Shown in pieces: positions 45,128 through 57,118 of a DNA stretch of 64,000 nucleotides. Numbering within the stretch: position 1 is the stretch's first letter; the number at the start of each line of letters is the position of its first letter. The DNA is taken from NCBI GenBank assembly GCA_014529385.2, contig CM043959.1:62759753-62823752 (forward strand), read 5' to 3'. Made by a program: the position numbers and the translations under genes. This stretch comes from Adiantum capillus-veneris (taxonomy: Eukaryota > Streptophyta > Polypodiopsida > Polypodiales > Pteridaceae). The notes under the pieces are model-generated. The model worked only from the letters and a program-made list of their open reading frames with translations, did no database searches and had not been told where the DNA came from.

Positions 45128-46666
45128 GTGGCCGAACCAGGAGAAGAGCCTAGACTTGCGTACATTGCAAACGACGTGACGAAAGAAGAAGAAGAGCTTT
45201 TGTTAGGCTTATTGAAAGAATACCGAGATGTCTTTGCTTGGTCTTATAAGGATCTCAAGGGTATTCATCCAAAAATATGTCAACATACCATACCGATGAG
45301 AGATTATATGAAACCGAGCAGACAAAGGCCATACACTTATAATGATACATTTTCTTGGAAGATCAAAGAAGAGATAGAAAAGATAAAGGAAGCCAAATTC
45401 ATGTATGAAATTGAACACACATATTGGGTGTCTCCAATTGTGGTAGTACCCAAGAAAAATGGAAAATTAAGGGTGTGTGTCAACCTCAAGAAAGTGAATG
45501 CAGCTACCATTAGAGACAACTATCCTCTTGCAATCACTAAGCATGTTTTAGAAGGAGTTGCAGGAAAAGAAGCTTACAAATTTCAAGATGGCTTTTCGGG
45601 ATACAATCAACTTTTGGTTGATCCCAAAGATCAGCATAAAACTACCTTTGCAACTAAATGGGGTATTTTTGCCTATTGGGTTATGCCTTTTGGGTTAACT
45701 AATGCTCCTGCCACCTTTCAAAGATTGACGAGCCTTACTTTTAAAGAATATCTTTGGAATTTCTTGGAAGTAGATATGGATGATCTATGGGTACATTCAT
45801 CAATCTGAGCTAATCATTTTGAACACCTCAAAAAAGTATTCGAAAAATGTAGACTTTATAGGATTTACTTAAATCCTGAAAAGTGCACATTTATGGGTGG
45901 ACAAGGAAAAGTTATTGGACATATAGTGTCTAAAAATGGCATAGATACTAATATGGATAAAATTCATGTTATTACTGGTTTTCCTAGACCAACAACAGTC
46001 AAAGGGTTCAAGCCTTCATGGGACATTGTGGATATTACGGACGATTCATCTACATGTACGCTATAATTGCAAAACCCATGTATAGCCTGATTACACTCTT
46101 TGAGTGGACCAATGAGTGTGAATAATCCTTCATGAAGCTTAAACAAGCTCTCACTTTATCTCCGACATTGAAAAGCACCAAATTGGAATAAGATATTCCA
46201 CATACATGTAGATGCTTCCAATTTTTTCATTGAGTGTATCCTAGCTCAACCAGGAGATGGGAAAATTGGTTTTCCTATTTCTTATGCTAGTAGATAGTTG
46301 AATATGGCAGAGAAAAAATATACAACCATAGAAATGGAAGGATTAGGGATGATCTATGCCGTAAAAAAGCATAGACATTATCTATTAGCTAACAAATTTG
46401 TGTTCTTTGTGGACCACCAAGGCTTATTGTACTTTGTCAACAAGCCATGCAACACAGAAAGAATAGTGAGATGGTGCATCATTCTTGTGGAATTTGATTT
46501 CACTATACTTGTGAAAATGGGCACCACTGACCAAAGAGCAGATCATTTGTCAAGGATTATATCAAGAGAACCACCAAAGGGAGTAGATGATGGTCTACCA
46601 GATGCATATCTACTCTTCGTGGAAATGATACCTCTATGGTTAGAAAACATGGTATATCCTTCATGA
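45128..46666 (+). CDS. Element C reverse transcriptase and RNase H
   Basis: RT motifs are WVSPIVVVPKKNGKLRVCV, FQDGFSGYNQLLV and MPFGLTNAPATFQRL. The catalytic YMDD is DMDD in EVDMDDLWVH, so the Tyr is lost. A TGA at about 45806 and several stops follow. RNase H is open at 46298-46666 (LNMAEKKYTTIEMEGLGMIY; FVFFVDHQGLLYF; DQRADHLSRI). The order and sequence follow element B closely. Confidence 0.9.
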
Positions 46667-46983
46667 CCATAGCTCAAGTGGATTCGCAAATACCACTTCC
46701 TATTACAATCAGATTAATTGAGCAATCGGCTATGTATCAATGACTAGCTGGAAGGCTATTAAAAAAAAATCAAGATGGAATATTGCTTTTATGCATTAAT
46801 CTTGAGGAGAAAACCCAATACCTAATTCAAGCACATATTACCATAGGAGGACTTTACTTTGCGGAAGACTAAACTATGCAATGGATCTTGAGACTTGGAG
46901 TATTTTGGTCAACTATGAGGAGAGATGTTTGTTCATTTGTAAAACAATATCCTCAATGCCAGAAATAAGCATCCATACCTCAT

Positions 46984-47925
46984 GTGACATTGACTCAAAT
47001 ATCACTTGTTCGCACACTTCCTAAGGATATGAGTAAACACCACCAAAGAGAAATTAAAACTGAAGCAAGAGACTGTGCTCTTATTGGAAACCAATTGTAT
47101 CGGAGAGGTAAGGATCAACATTTGCGTCTTTATGCAAATAAAGATGAATACATTCCCATTATAGAACAAGCACATGCTGGATTAGCTGGATGTCACTTTT
47201 CTAGTGAAACCACAGTAAGAGCAATCTTAATGGCAGGCATATGGTGGCCAACACTTTTTGCAGATGCCAAAGAATATGGGGCTAGAGCTTTTGCAAAATG
47301 GGGTTTAGACTTTGTTGGGCCAATATGGACACTTGCTTATAGAACCCAAGCTCAATATATTATTGTAACTACGGACTATTTGACCAAGAGGGCCAAGGCT
47401 AAAGCAACTCAAAAGAATGATGTTAGAACCACAACCCCATTCTTGTATGAGAATGTGTTCACAAGATATGGAACGCCAATAGAAATTGTCAAGGATAGGG
47501 AAACTCATTTCCTTAATGAAGTAATTGAGTATCTACTTAATGAATTTATGGTCATTCATAACAAATCGGCTCCCTATCACCCACAAGCAAATGGACAAGA
47601 TGAGCATACGAATAAAATTATTAGCTTGATATTGACTAAAGCGATTAGTACAAGACGGAAAAATTAGAAAATGAATCTCCATGCTGCTCTATGGGCTTAT
47701 AGAGTTTCATTTAAGACATCTTTAAATGCTACACCCTTTAACCTTGTTTATGGTCTTGATGCCATACTATTGATAGAATTTCTATTGCCAACACTAAGGG
47801 TAGCTAAGGATCTAAAGTCGATTGGACATGAACTGTCAGAGAGGCTGGAAGATTTAGAAAATCTTGATGAGCAAAGGCTAACAGTTGTATCTCACATCTA
47901 TGCACAAAATCGGAAACAAAAATAG
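46984..47925 (+). CDS. Element C integrase with internal deletion
   Basis: EYIPIIEQAHAGLAGCHFSS is the zinc-domain start. The Cys pair present in B (CDACQ) is missing: ADAKEYGARAFAKWG joins what in B is 28 residues apart. The DDE core remains (GLDFVGP; IVKDRETHF with the Asp kept; NGQDEHTNK, where the Glu aligned with B is shifted to Asp-Glu). A TAG near 47668 is followed by the C-terminal part to 47925 (LDEQRLTVVSHIYAQNRKQK). Confidence 0.88.
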
Positions 47926-48650
47926 TTTTTTGATTCCCATTTAGTCAAAAAAATCTTCAAAAAAGGGGACTGTTTTAATCTATTCCCTTAAGCAACACAT
48001 CCCAAGTTTAAAAAAAGGGAAACAGATCGTTTATCGTTGAAGATGTATCTCCAAGTGGAAAAATTAAATTGTCCACCCTAGATGGTGAACCAATGGCGAA
48101 TTGGATTAGTGGATGCCGTTTGAAGAATTACAATTTGCCGCTAACCAGTGAATTGCTAGAAAAGATGCATGCAGCAAAGCAAAGAAAGATAAAACAACAA
48201 CAGGTCATTGATGAAGCCCAAGAGGAAGCTGGACTTTGAGTGCTCAAAAGGAAAGATTCTCTCAAGAATCAACAAATACCCATTCCCATCAACACTCTAG
48301 AACTAGATGACCGACTATGGGAATTAGAGAAAGATGTAGTGTCAACAGATGATGAATGGTTAGATGGAATGGACATTGGCATCAAAGTAAATCTGAACAA
48401 TCATAGCACAAATGCATTGGTTGATACAAGAGCTTGGGTAAATGCAGTCAGTTATTCCATGTACAAGAAAGCAACAAGTCAGTCTTTGACTGCAGGAATA
48501 TTGACTATTAAAGGATGGAACAAGAACCCAACACTGACATTGGGAGTAGTCAACTTAAATGTGATAGTACATGGATGTTCATGCCCTCATTAATTTGTAT
48601 GCTACCCAGATGAACACATGAATGAAACAATGATTCTTGGAATCTCATGG
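47926..48650 (+). CDS. Integrase end and second retropepsin-like domain of element C
   Basis: After decayed GPY/F-type sequence, the frame 48240-48593 holds VNLNNHSTNALVDTRAWVNA and TIKGWNKNPTLTLGVVNLNV. It aligns with the second retropepsin of B; the triad DSG is DTR here (48423-48431). After a stop, MNETMILGISWMQTYKAIPD supplies the hydrophobic-Gly motif. Position and sequence show the domain was present in the common ancestor of B and C. Confidence 0.7.
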
Positions 48651-49100
48651 ATGCAGACGTACAAGGCAATACCAGATTGGGATACCAATCAGCTCAAGGT
48701 ATCAACTAAAGGAGGACAATTCATTGCTCCAATTGCACCAAGGAAAGAGGAATGGAAAGAAGGTTACCAGCAAAGCAAACCACGAAGCAATTGATCTTCT
48801 CCATCCTATAGACAAGTAAATGCTACAAGTAGCATGCAAGGAGTCAAGAAAATTTGGGTACAAAAAACACAACTTAAAGGCAAGCCAATTCAAATTTGGG
48901 TCTGTACCAAAGATGGTTCCAAGGATCAAAACACAAAGAAGAGCATCTTTGAGCAGGAAAATTAAAACAAAATGGATTTGGAAGAAAAAGGATCACTTTT
49001 CTTCTATGCAAACTATAAAACCAACAAAGCAATGGAGGGTTAAGTCTAGAAACACTCACCCACAACATTTCATTGAAAGCAAACCAAGATAGCAATGGCA
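48651..49100 (+). pseudogene. Element C pol tail with IWxxK motifs
   Basis: Decayed, basic coding sequence after the second retropepsin. KKIWVQKTQ and IQIWVCTKD lie 14 residues apart around 48845-48910, and KTKWIWKKK follows in another frame. This matches the iterated motif in the tail of element B. Confidence 0.5.
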
Positions 49101-51604
49101 GGTAAAAGCTTGACAAACATCATTATTGATACGGAAAGATGAGGAAACCAGCGGCCAAAGCATCCTGATGGTACCATTAAGCAAAGAGCACACAAGCTAC
49201 AAGATTGGCTCTTTGGAAGACATCAATTTAAGGAAACCTCGACATAAAAAACCCTTGAGTAAATTACTCAAGACCCAACTCTTGCACAACATACTAGTTT
49301 GAATTGCATTTATCTTCAAAGCATGGTAGATCAACCATGGTTATGCATAGACAGGATTGTTCAACCCATACACATAGTCGTCCCAGAGTATGCCATGTAG
49401 GAGGGGTGGAAGGAAACTAAGTAATTAAGGGCAATGTTTGAAGAGGGAGCAAAAACGTTTGATGTTAACATGTGTTTTTTGCAAAATTACCTAATAATGC
49501 CCTTAACAAGTCATCAACAGGGAAATTTTAACTGATAAAATCTCCTCAATGAGTGAAAATAGTATATATACTATTTAAAAAATGGTCTTTTTTGGTTATT
49601 TTCATCATTTTTCTTGATACTATGACTTAAAATTGAAGAAATCTACCAAAAAACAGTAAAGCTATGTTTTTCAATGGATTTTCCTAATTATTGATTTTGT
49701 ACTTTGCTTTTTTAGCGCATTTTTTTAGTTTCTTTGATGTTTTTAATAAACAGGTCAAAAATTAATAATAAATAGCAAATGAGCTCAAATAGAGAAACTA
49801 TAGATATATTGATGATCAAAAGGATAAGGTGGACAAGCACAAAAAATTCAATCAAATCGACAGATGGAAGCGAAAAGCCTAAATTAGGCTGTCAAGGCCT
49901 CTACTTTTGCAAATTCTTGCAGAATGAGCTGCCGGAATCCGATTGAAGAAATTTTTGAGTCTAACATAGATTTCACAGTCTACTAGGACTAACAAGGGAA
50001 TTTGGGGAAAATTAGTTTGGGAAGTGCGAGTATAGATATCCAAGGTAGTCAAAAATCACCTCATTTCCACTAGTCGCCCTTGGAGAAGAGAGCTCTCGAC
50101 CTTCTTTGCCTGCAATTTTCGGAGTCCACACCTGCCCTTTTAGAGTGCCGTCTCACACAAGACATGAGGTGTAAGTTCTATGCTTATAAATGATCAATTC
50201 TATATGGCCGGTAGCAAGTCTAGGCTCAAGGAAAAAACCCTAGAAACCTAGTAGTGCACAAAGTCCTACGACATAAAATTGACCATAGTGGCCTGTCAGC
50301 TCAACCAAATTGGACAAGACTTGAACTATAGCATGCCCCTATATAATAGAACACTTCTATATCACTAGATGAACATTCCGCTGGGGTCAGGGGGGGCCCC
50401 AAGTAGAAATCTAGGTTTTTACTAGATGCCCCACAGACAGCTTATAAGCTAGGTCTAAACACAATGTACATGGATGGTTTCATGAAAACAGTCAAGGAAA
50501 TCTCTCAAAAAGAAGAAAACAGCTCAAAGGCTACAAAGCGTCAAATTTGACATATGAAGTCAAAATGACTCCAAATGGGCCAAAACTGGATAGGTAGCTT
50601 CATGACTATGTAGCGGACAGGTCCATGGCTTCAAAAGTGACTAACCAACTCTACACGCCGTCTAGTCACAAAAATCGGTGATTTCAGAGTCTACAAAGCA
50701 GGAAGTGATGCTGACATGACAAAACTTTACCAAATTCAATTCAGGACTTGTTTTAGATGTATTGAATATGTCTAGGTCTAAAGATTGTCAAGTTTTGCAA
50801 AAAAAATGATTACTTTAAATAATCACAATTATTTACTTTTATGTTTTTTTGGCTTGAAAATGATACTTTCACTTCACGTGTCACTTGTACACATCTATTA
50901 CATGTCACATTTCAAGTATGAGCCAAAATGATCAAGAAAAAATGGGAAATTGTCAAAAAATGTAAAGAAGTCTTTCCAATCCAGTTTTTGAGTTATCTGT
51001 CACATTTTTTGATCCAAATTACCCCATATCTCATACACAGATTCTACATCATGCATAGAACCAAGTTGCACCAAATAATGTACATTTTGATGAAAAAGTT
51101 ATTAATCGTGATTATTTACTTTCTTACCAAAATGGGGAGAAATTGCAACTTTGACCTTATGGGACCAAAGCACGTGATTTCCCAAGTCCACTAACCAAGT
51201 TTGAGCAAATTGCGATCTCAAAAACTCAAAATCTCTATATATCTATTGTTTCAGAGTCAGAAAGTCTAAATCTAGCATGGCACCATTTTCACCCAATGCA
51301 CTCAAATGAGCCCACACTTCACTCAGAGCACCTAAATGCTATATGTTTCAAGCCTATGATGTCAAAAATGCAAAAAGTTGGAAAAAATCCCCAGCTGTAA
51401 ATAATCGCAATTATTTACTTTTGTTACAAATTTTGCTTGAACTTAATGATTTTGATCTTTACATGTTTTTATGCATCTATGTATGCTCCAAAATTGATTT
51501 GAAGCAAATTGGACTCAATTTGTCAGCAATTTAGACTCAAGGCATTTCAGAGCGGAATTTGCAAAATTTTCTAACTTTGACACTGTATTCCCCTAATAGG
51601 AGCA
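49101..51604 (+). other. Non-coding region of element C between pol and ORF3
   Basis: It has the same series of signals as B: a purine-rich tract (ggaggggtggaaggaaac, about 49399-49416), a TATA-like box (49563-49570), an ATG with a perfect donor-like GTAAGT (50164-50176) and a palindrome array at 50815-51418. No coding frame was accepted. Confidence 0.55.
50815..51418 (+). repeat. Second palindrome array of element C
   Basis: Copies at 50815-50836, 51098-51119 and 51397-51418 carry the GTAAATAATCG half-site type in forward and reverse orientation with one to three changes. Starts are 283 and 299 bp apart. The last copy ends 186 bases before the ORF3 ATG, compared with 166 in B. Confidence 0.93.
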
Positions 51605-52085
51605 ATGAAAACTGCCAAGAAGGCCAAGAAAAGGGTGTCCCAAAAAGAAAAGTTGCAAGAGTTCCCACCCAACTAACTACACCCAAGCTCAGTAAAGACG
51701 GCCAAGGCAACATACTTATCAAGAGAACAGCTTGAAGAAAACAACACCACGGTTTTGACAGGCAGGTTCAAGAGCGAAGAAGGACAACAAGTGGAACTAT
51801 AATTGCTCCCAAAAGAGATTTATGATGTAGCTGCCAAGCCAAACACCAAGAAGCCCATAAAAGGCTGGGTCTTAGGGACTTCTACGACCAGGAACAGTTC
51901 AGTGTAGATTTCTAGTAAGCCTATGAGTTATTGTCTACTATCAAAGAGATGGATCAGCCCAAATCACCGACCAACAAGGATAAAAATTAGAAGTAGTTAG
52001 CACAAAAGAGATTGTGGCGGAGGCACTGAAGGTGCTGAGGCGGTCCGGGGAGGGAAACAAGAAGAGTGGCCTCTAAGCACTTTTC
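51605..52085 (+). pseudogene. Element C ORF3, N-terminal remnant
   Basis: From the ATG at 51605 the frame reads MKTAKKAKKRVSQKEKL, a stop, then TYLSREQLEENNTTVLTGRF, KSEEGQQVEL, a stop, and LLPKEIYDVAAK. These align with the B ORF3 N-terminus (WIQEDLLESNDLKIYQGVF, IELPMMPRELNEF). Later, TKEIVAEALKVLRRSGEGN aligns with ITERVVADALDLSNEGD. Similarity stops near 52085, the break point of element C. Confidence 0.7.
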
Positions 52086-52207
52086 TAGGCTCCTGTGCTG
52101 CTCAATTGGGTTGGGGTTGGAAAAAACAACAAACACACACACAAACCCACAACCTAACCCTACACAAATTTGGGGCACCACCTAGTTTTGGATGCGAACT
52201 AGGACGC

Positions 52208-52210
<3 letters not shown>

Positions 52211-52281
<71 letters not shown>
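52211..52281. repeat. (GA)n microsatellite, 71 bp
   Basis: Uninterrupted GA repeats shortly after the truncated end of element C. Confidence 0.98.
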
Positions 52282-52283
<2 letters not shown>

Positions 52284-54600
52284 CTCGGGATGCTTTGAAA
52301 TGTTCAACAGTGATCAAGCAAACAAAATTATTTATGTAAGAAAAAGAGGGAAGGGGGAGGGGGTGATTGTTGCACTAATACCTTCTTACAAATCTGTCAT
52401 GACCAATGAAAGTGAGATTAGTATTTGTTCAACATATCTTGAGTAAATTACACCACAACACATCACAAGAAACACCACCCCAATCACTGTCTTAAAGCCA
52501 GGGGAGTCCTCTCCACCCTGTCGCCCTCTTACAGTATGTGGGATTTATGGCTAAATTGATGAGAACACCCAGAGACAAGCTATCAAGAACTTTAAAAAAA
52601 AAAACCAAGACACTTACACATCATTGTTGTCCATTACTTCTCGTTGGAAGAGAGAAAAAGTATCCAAGCTTACTCCAAATCCACCCTCCTTGATTCAGCA
52701 AATGTTGGGCTTACACTAGTAGGAGAAATGATAGATTTCCTACTCTCCATTGAATGATCACTCTCTCTTACAATGGCATAGAGTTCCCTTGCTAATCACC
52801 CCTAATACAACACATGCATATGCATAAGACAATGAGCTTCCACTCAAGAGCTCCTTCTAGAGAGGTTGAGCTTGGATTCTCAAGCTATAGCATAGTGCTC
52901 TTGCTTATGGCTCCCTCATTTTTGTGCTAGCTACACCCTCCTTTTATAGCAATTTTGAGGGCTAGGGCTACTCCTCTAACCATGGTTGGGCTAGATTTTC
53001 AGCACTTATCTAATTCCTTTGGCTTGAATTATCAATAAGTTGGTGGGGATAGATGAAGAAGAGAGAGAGGAGAGAAGTGGAGGTGATAGGACTTTTCATA
53101 GTAGGTTGGTGTTAGTAAATTAGTAGAGTTAGTAGTTTTATTAATTTACAAATGGAATTGGATATTTACAATGGAAGTATCCATATAGGATACAAATAAG
53201 GAAGAAAAAACTCTTAATAGGTAAGAAAACATGGATTTCTTACAATGTTGATGCTCCAAGTGTCTTGAGTAGAGTCAATTTTGACGCTTGTTGACGGTCC
53301 ACTAGCTTTGACGGTACGTTTTTTCTCCACTCTTGACCTTCCTTGAGAGCCAAGGTAAGTGAACATGAGTAATCAATCACCATGATGCTGTCTTTCAAGA
53401 GAAGAGGCTGAATTTTGTGGTTTTTTGATAGATATGGGTAATATGGATGAGGAAAAATGAGACTAGCTGGTCAATTTTGGAATGGAAGTGTGTGTAGGAG
53501 ACACGAGTTCACCATGGTTTCTCTTATTCTTCAAGGTTGAGAAGAAGGTGAGTAGGGTGCAGAGAGGAGTGGTGAGAGAGGTGGGGATGATGAGTGGAGA
53601 AGTGTGTGTGAAAGAGGAAAATGATAAAGTGGAAGAGGGAGTGTGGCTGCATAGCATGGGCAAACTAGGGTCCACCAATAAAATCATAGCTCACAGCTCG
53701 TAGCTCAAATTTTTTTTTTAAAAAAAAAGGTAAAATTTCAGGTCAGGAGCTACAACTTCTGTTTGTATCACCTTTTCAAATTCGGGTAGCATGTGATCTT
53801 TAAAAATTCAGCAAAAACGACTGTTTTTTCCACTGCACAAAGTCCTTGTGAGGTCCTTCTTTGGATGATTCTTTTGAATACCTCCAAGAGTGAGCTCCCC
53901 ATGGTGCATGCATGCATGCCACATATCCTTGATCTTATTTGGTAGGTCTATCATTGAAGATATTGTTGAGATCATGATATAAGTGAATAGTACAACTAAG
54001 AAAATCAAATATTGAGGGGTCTAAGAAAATATGTATATGTCAAATATAAATAATATAGGTGAAAAAAATATAAAGGGGTCAAAATAAATCTCTCTCATTA
54101 TAAGTCTACCATAAAAAGATGAATATTTTTGGTGGTCTAATTTATGAGAGTAATAGAGAATAGATGTAGGAAGGAAAAAATCACAATAGTGAAAAAATAT
54201 ACACATAAATAGAACTAGTTTTTTTGGATTTTTGTTGGGATGGAGTTACACCAAAAATAAGAGAATCTTACATGAAATTATTTTTATATGGAATAAATAG
54301 TAATTAAAATGGTAAGAAAAAAATGGTAATGGTGAGTCAATGTACATAGCATAAATAACACACCATAGGTAGAAATATTTAAATAAATACCAAAATAATA
54401 ATAAAAAATCCTTTTATTTAGGCTCTATATACAATGAAATATTTACACACAAATGGGCCATAATATACTTATTTGTTTTGGCTCAACTAGCCCAGTGATT
54501 AGCTAATTAAGGGTTTTTAAGAAGATATGGGAAAAGTCCCCTAACTCACACACACCTATATACAGTGAAATGGTAGGGATAGCCACAGTGTTTGGATGAT
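52282..54600. other. Unresolved spacer, probably containing the rest of the LTR of element E
   Basis: AT-rich with scattered microsatellite-like runs. The minus-strand LTR of element E begins at 54658 and must extend into this region, but its other end could not be placed. No credible gene was found. Confidence 0.4.
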
Positions 54601-55513
54601 TTTGGTAGGGTGGGTTAACTCACTATGGCAATTATAGAGAGCCAAAAAACGTCTATCATTAGTTCTCCCCCGGGATGATGGTATATATGATCATGTACCA
54701 TCATAGAGCATCTTTTCCAAAGAGTGTGCTTCAGAGTCCTTGACGAGAGCTTCATGTAACAATACTTACATGAGACAGCTGCCCTTTGACAGATCTTTGG
54801 TAGATCCTTTGGTAGAAGGCGACTCAAATAGGGCTTCAAGCAATGACCATTTACCTTCCTAGAGTGCTCTTTCCCATTCAAGTCCATAAGTTGATAGTAA
54901 CTTGAATTGAAAGCCTTCTTGACTATGTATGGCCCCTGCCATCTAGTTTTAAATTTGGCATCAAAACGATTATTGATTCGATTGTCATACCTTAGCACAA
55001 GATCTCCTTCATTGATGCCTTTGTCCTTTAGTTTCTTGTCAAGCTTCTCCTTCGCCTGCGTGGCTTTCCTCTTGTACCACTCGTATGCTGCTTCTCTTTT
55101 CCACTCAAGCTTAGCTAAGGTAAGAAGTCGATCCATCCATGCTTCTTGATCATCTTGTGCTGCTTTGCCATGAAGTCACATTGTTGGAATGTTGAGCTCA
55201 TTTGGTTGTAAAGCCTCTTGACCATAAACCAAGTGAAATGGTGTAAACTCCAAGGCTTCCCTATATGTGGTTCAATACGCCCACAAGGCACCATCCAAGA
55301 AGTCATCCCACAACTTTTTCTTGTTTCTCACCATCTTTCTAATGATGCCTGCAATGACACCATTAGCTTTTTCTACCAGACCATTGGATTGGGGATAGTA
55401 GGGTGTACTATGACGATGTAGAATGTGACGTTCTTCACAGACTTCTGTGAGCAAGCCCTTTCTAAACCCTAGACCATTATTAGAAACAATCTCCAAAGGT
55501 GTGCCAAATCTAA
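54601..55513 (-). mobile_element. Element E: gypsy integrase end and start of 3' LTR, minus strand
   Basis: On the minus strand, 55513 to about 54740 encodes integrase from GTPLEIVSNNGLGFRKGLL (the second Asp is Asn here) through YYPQSNGLVEKANGVIAGII (catalytic Glu) to the C-terminal domain (GDLVLRYDNRINNRFDAKF; RWQGPYIVKKAF). A frameshift near 55270 and a few stops are present. A purine tract (cccgggggagaac) and the start of an LTR (TGATAGACG, 54658) follow. The upstream part was cut off by element D at 55514. Confidence 0.88.
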
Positions 55514-56784
55514 TGATGGGGGCTTTTCACAAGCCAAGCTCCCATACCCCTCTTCTCTCGTTCCCACCCCATGAAAACCCCCTCTTAGGGAGGGAGTGAT
55601 AAAAGGCATTGCAAAAACTAAGAAAAAAATAAAGTATGATTATGTAAATATATAAGAAAGGTAAAATAGGCCACCTCATGCCTGCGGGGTAGCCCATCCC
55701 CACCTTGCCTCCTTTTTCTTCACTGTTGCCCCGCCGTGTGTCCCTTTTCCTCTCCTCCACTCAAAAGGTCAACCCCCTCTCTCTTTCCCTTGTCCTTTCT
55801 CCTTTCTCTCTCCCCTCAAGCTACCCCACCTCTCACCAATAATGCATTATAACTCACCAATAATGCACCAACTCACATGCAACTTACCCTATCTTCCAAA
55901 ATAGTATACCCCACCCCCTCTTTCTCTCTCCTATCATATCCCATGACCCAAATACCCCCCTCTCTCTCTAAAGGGCGCCATGTCTCTTGTCTTGTAGCTA
56001 AATAACCTCCCCCACACTCACACACACTCAGTTTCACTGAAAAAGGTGCCCACAGACCCATCCCCACCCGGTGGTTACCTAATTTTTCTTGTGTTCACAC
56101 ACATCTGCACACAGATTCACCTCTGAACACACTCCCCTCTCTCCCCTCTTGTAATTAATTTATTCTCCATGTCACCTCTCACTTTTTTTCATCAACCCAT
56201 CTCTCTCTCTTACTCTCTCTCTCATGAGACTGCTGTTCTGGCACATATACACACAGCCAGACAAGTGGGGCCCACAGTCACATGGCCTATGTAGATAATG
56301 ATTTCTTCATTTCTAAATTCTAGAATTTCTCCCCCCTCCTCCCCTATATAAAGAGGGGTCACCATCACACTAAATACACACACCCACACCATCACCATCA
56401 CCGCAATCACCATGCTCATCGTGAGCATGACCTCTACACCCTTGGGCTATGGAAGATGAAGGGAAAATAAATGAAGGATGATGGCCATAACCCTCGTGCG
56501 AGTCTTCGCCATCAACTCCCACCTATCCGCCATGTGCTCTACCACGCTCTCCCTTCTCATTCCTCTACCCTATGCTCCCCATTTCATCGCCTTGTTCTCT
56601 AAATAAAGCTTGAGGTTTTGTGAGTATGTTTTCTTGCAATGTTTTGCCCATGTGAGGTGTGCGGAATCGCCACCTAGTATTGTGTTTGGAGTGAGCTTGT
56701 GTATGTGTGAAGGGTGTGCGGATTCGCCATCCTTTTGTGGTGCCCAAGTACTAAGCTACTATACCCCCTCCCTCACTCTCTCTC

Positions 56785-56831
<47 letters not shown>

Positions 56832-57045
56832 TGATCTCATTCCCTTTCCTCTTCATCATTACTCCCAAGCATCCATCTCTCTTGGATGAAAACTTTGTTA
56901 TGGTGGTGTGTTGTTTGCGTCCTAGCCGCTGAAGCTAGGTGGTGCCCCCCCTTGTTTGCTTTATCATGACAGGCTCGAGGCGCGCCATTCGGTCCCCGGT
57001 GTTTTAGAGGCTGTCGAGGGTTCGGGGTTTGCTTTGCTCCCGTCA
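55514..57045 (+). repeat. 5' LTR of element D
   Basis: The 1,532-bp LTR begins TGATGGGGGC and ends CTCCCGTCA. A TATA box (CTATATAAAG) is at 56344-56353, AATAAA signals are near 56465 and 56603, and a (CT)n tract is at 56777-56828. Minus-strand frames in it are composition artefacts. Confidence 0.93.
56777..56828. repeat. (CT)n microsatellite in the LTR of element D
   Basis: CT dinucleotides with one G interruption, close to the 3' end of the LTR. Confidence 0.97.
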
Positions 57046-57047
57046 TT

Positions 57048-57065
57048 TGGTGCCCCCACTGAGGA
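57048..57065 (+). promoter_or_regulatory. Primer-binding site of element D
   Basis: TGGTGCCCCCACTGAGGA starts two bases after the LTR end. The TGG start (complement of tRNA CCA) is right, but I cannot name the tRNA with confidence. It differs from the tRNA-Asp type used by A, B, C and G. Confidence 0.75.
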
Positions 57066-57118
57066 TCTTTTCATGAAACCCTTCAGTTTACAAGACTGAA
57101 ACCCTTAAACTATTGTGA

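Larger units (their letters stand above)
39533..52085 (+). mobile_element. Element C: decayed relative of B, 3' end missing
   Basis: A 5' LTR (39533-40351), PBS (40354-40371), leader palindromes, gag, truncated protease, RT-RNase H, integrase, second retropepsin-like domain, IWxxK tail, non-coding region with palindromes and the start of ORF3 follow in the same order as in element B. Similarity to B ends in ORF3 near 52085, and no 3' LTR is seen. Many stops, frameshifts and two internal deletions show it is older than B. Confidence 0.88.

Noticed and set aside
53463-53703. Opposing 73-74-codon frames
   Set aside because: Both are in GA/CT-rich spacer and show no domain; they appear to be chance.
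55527-56067. Minus-strand frames repeated at 55527-56067 and 63202-63742
   Set aside because: They are antisense to the D LTR and appear twice for that reason only.
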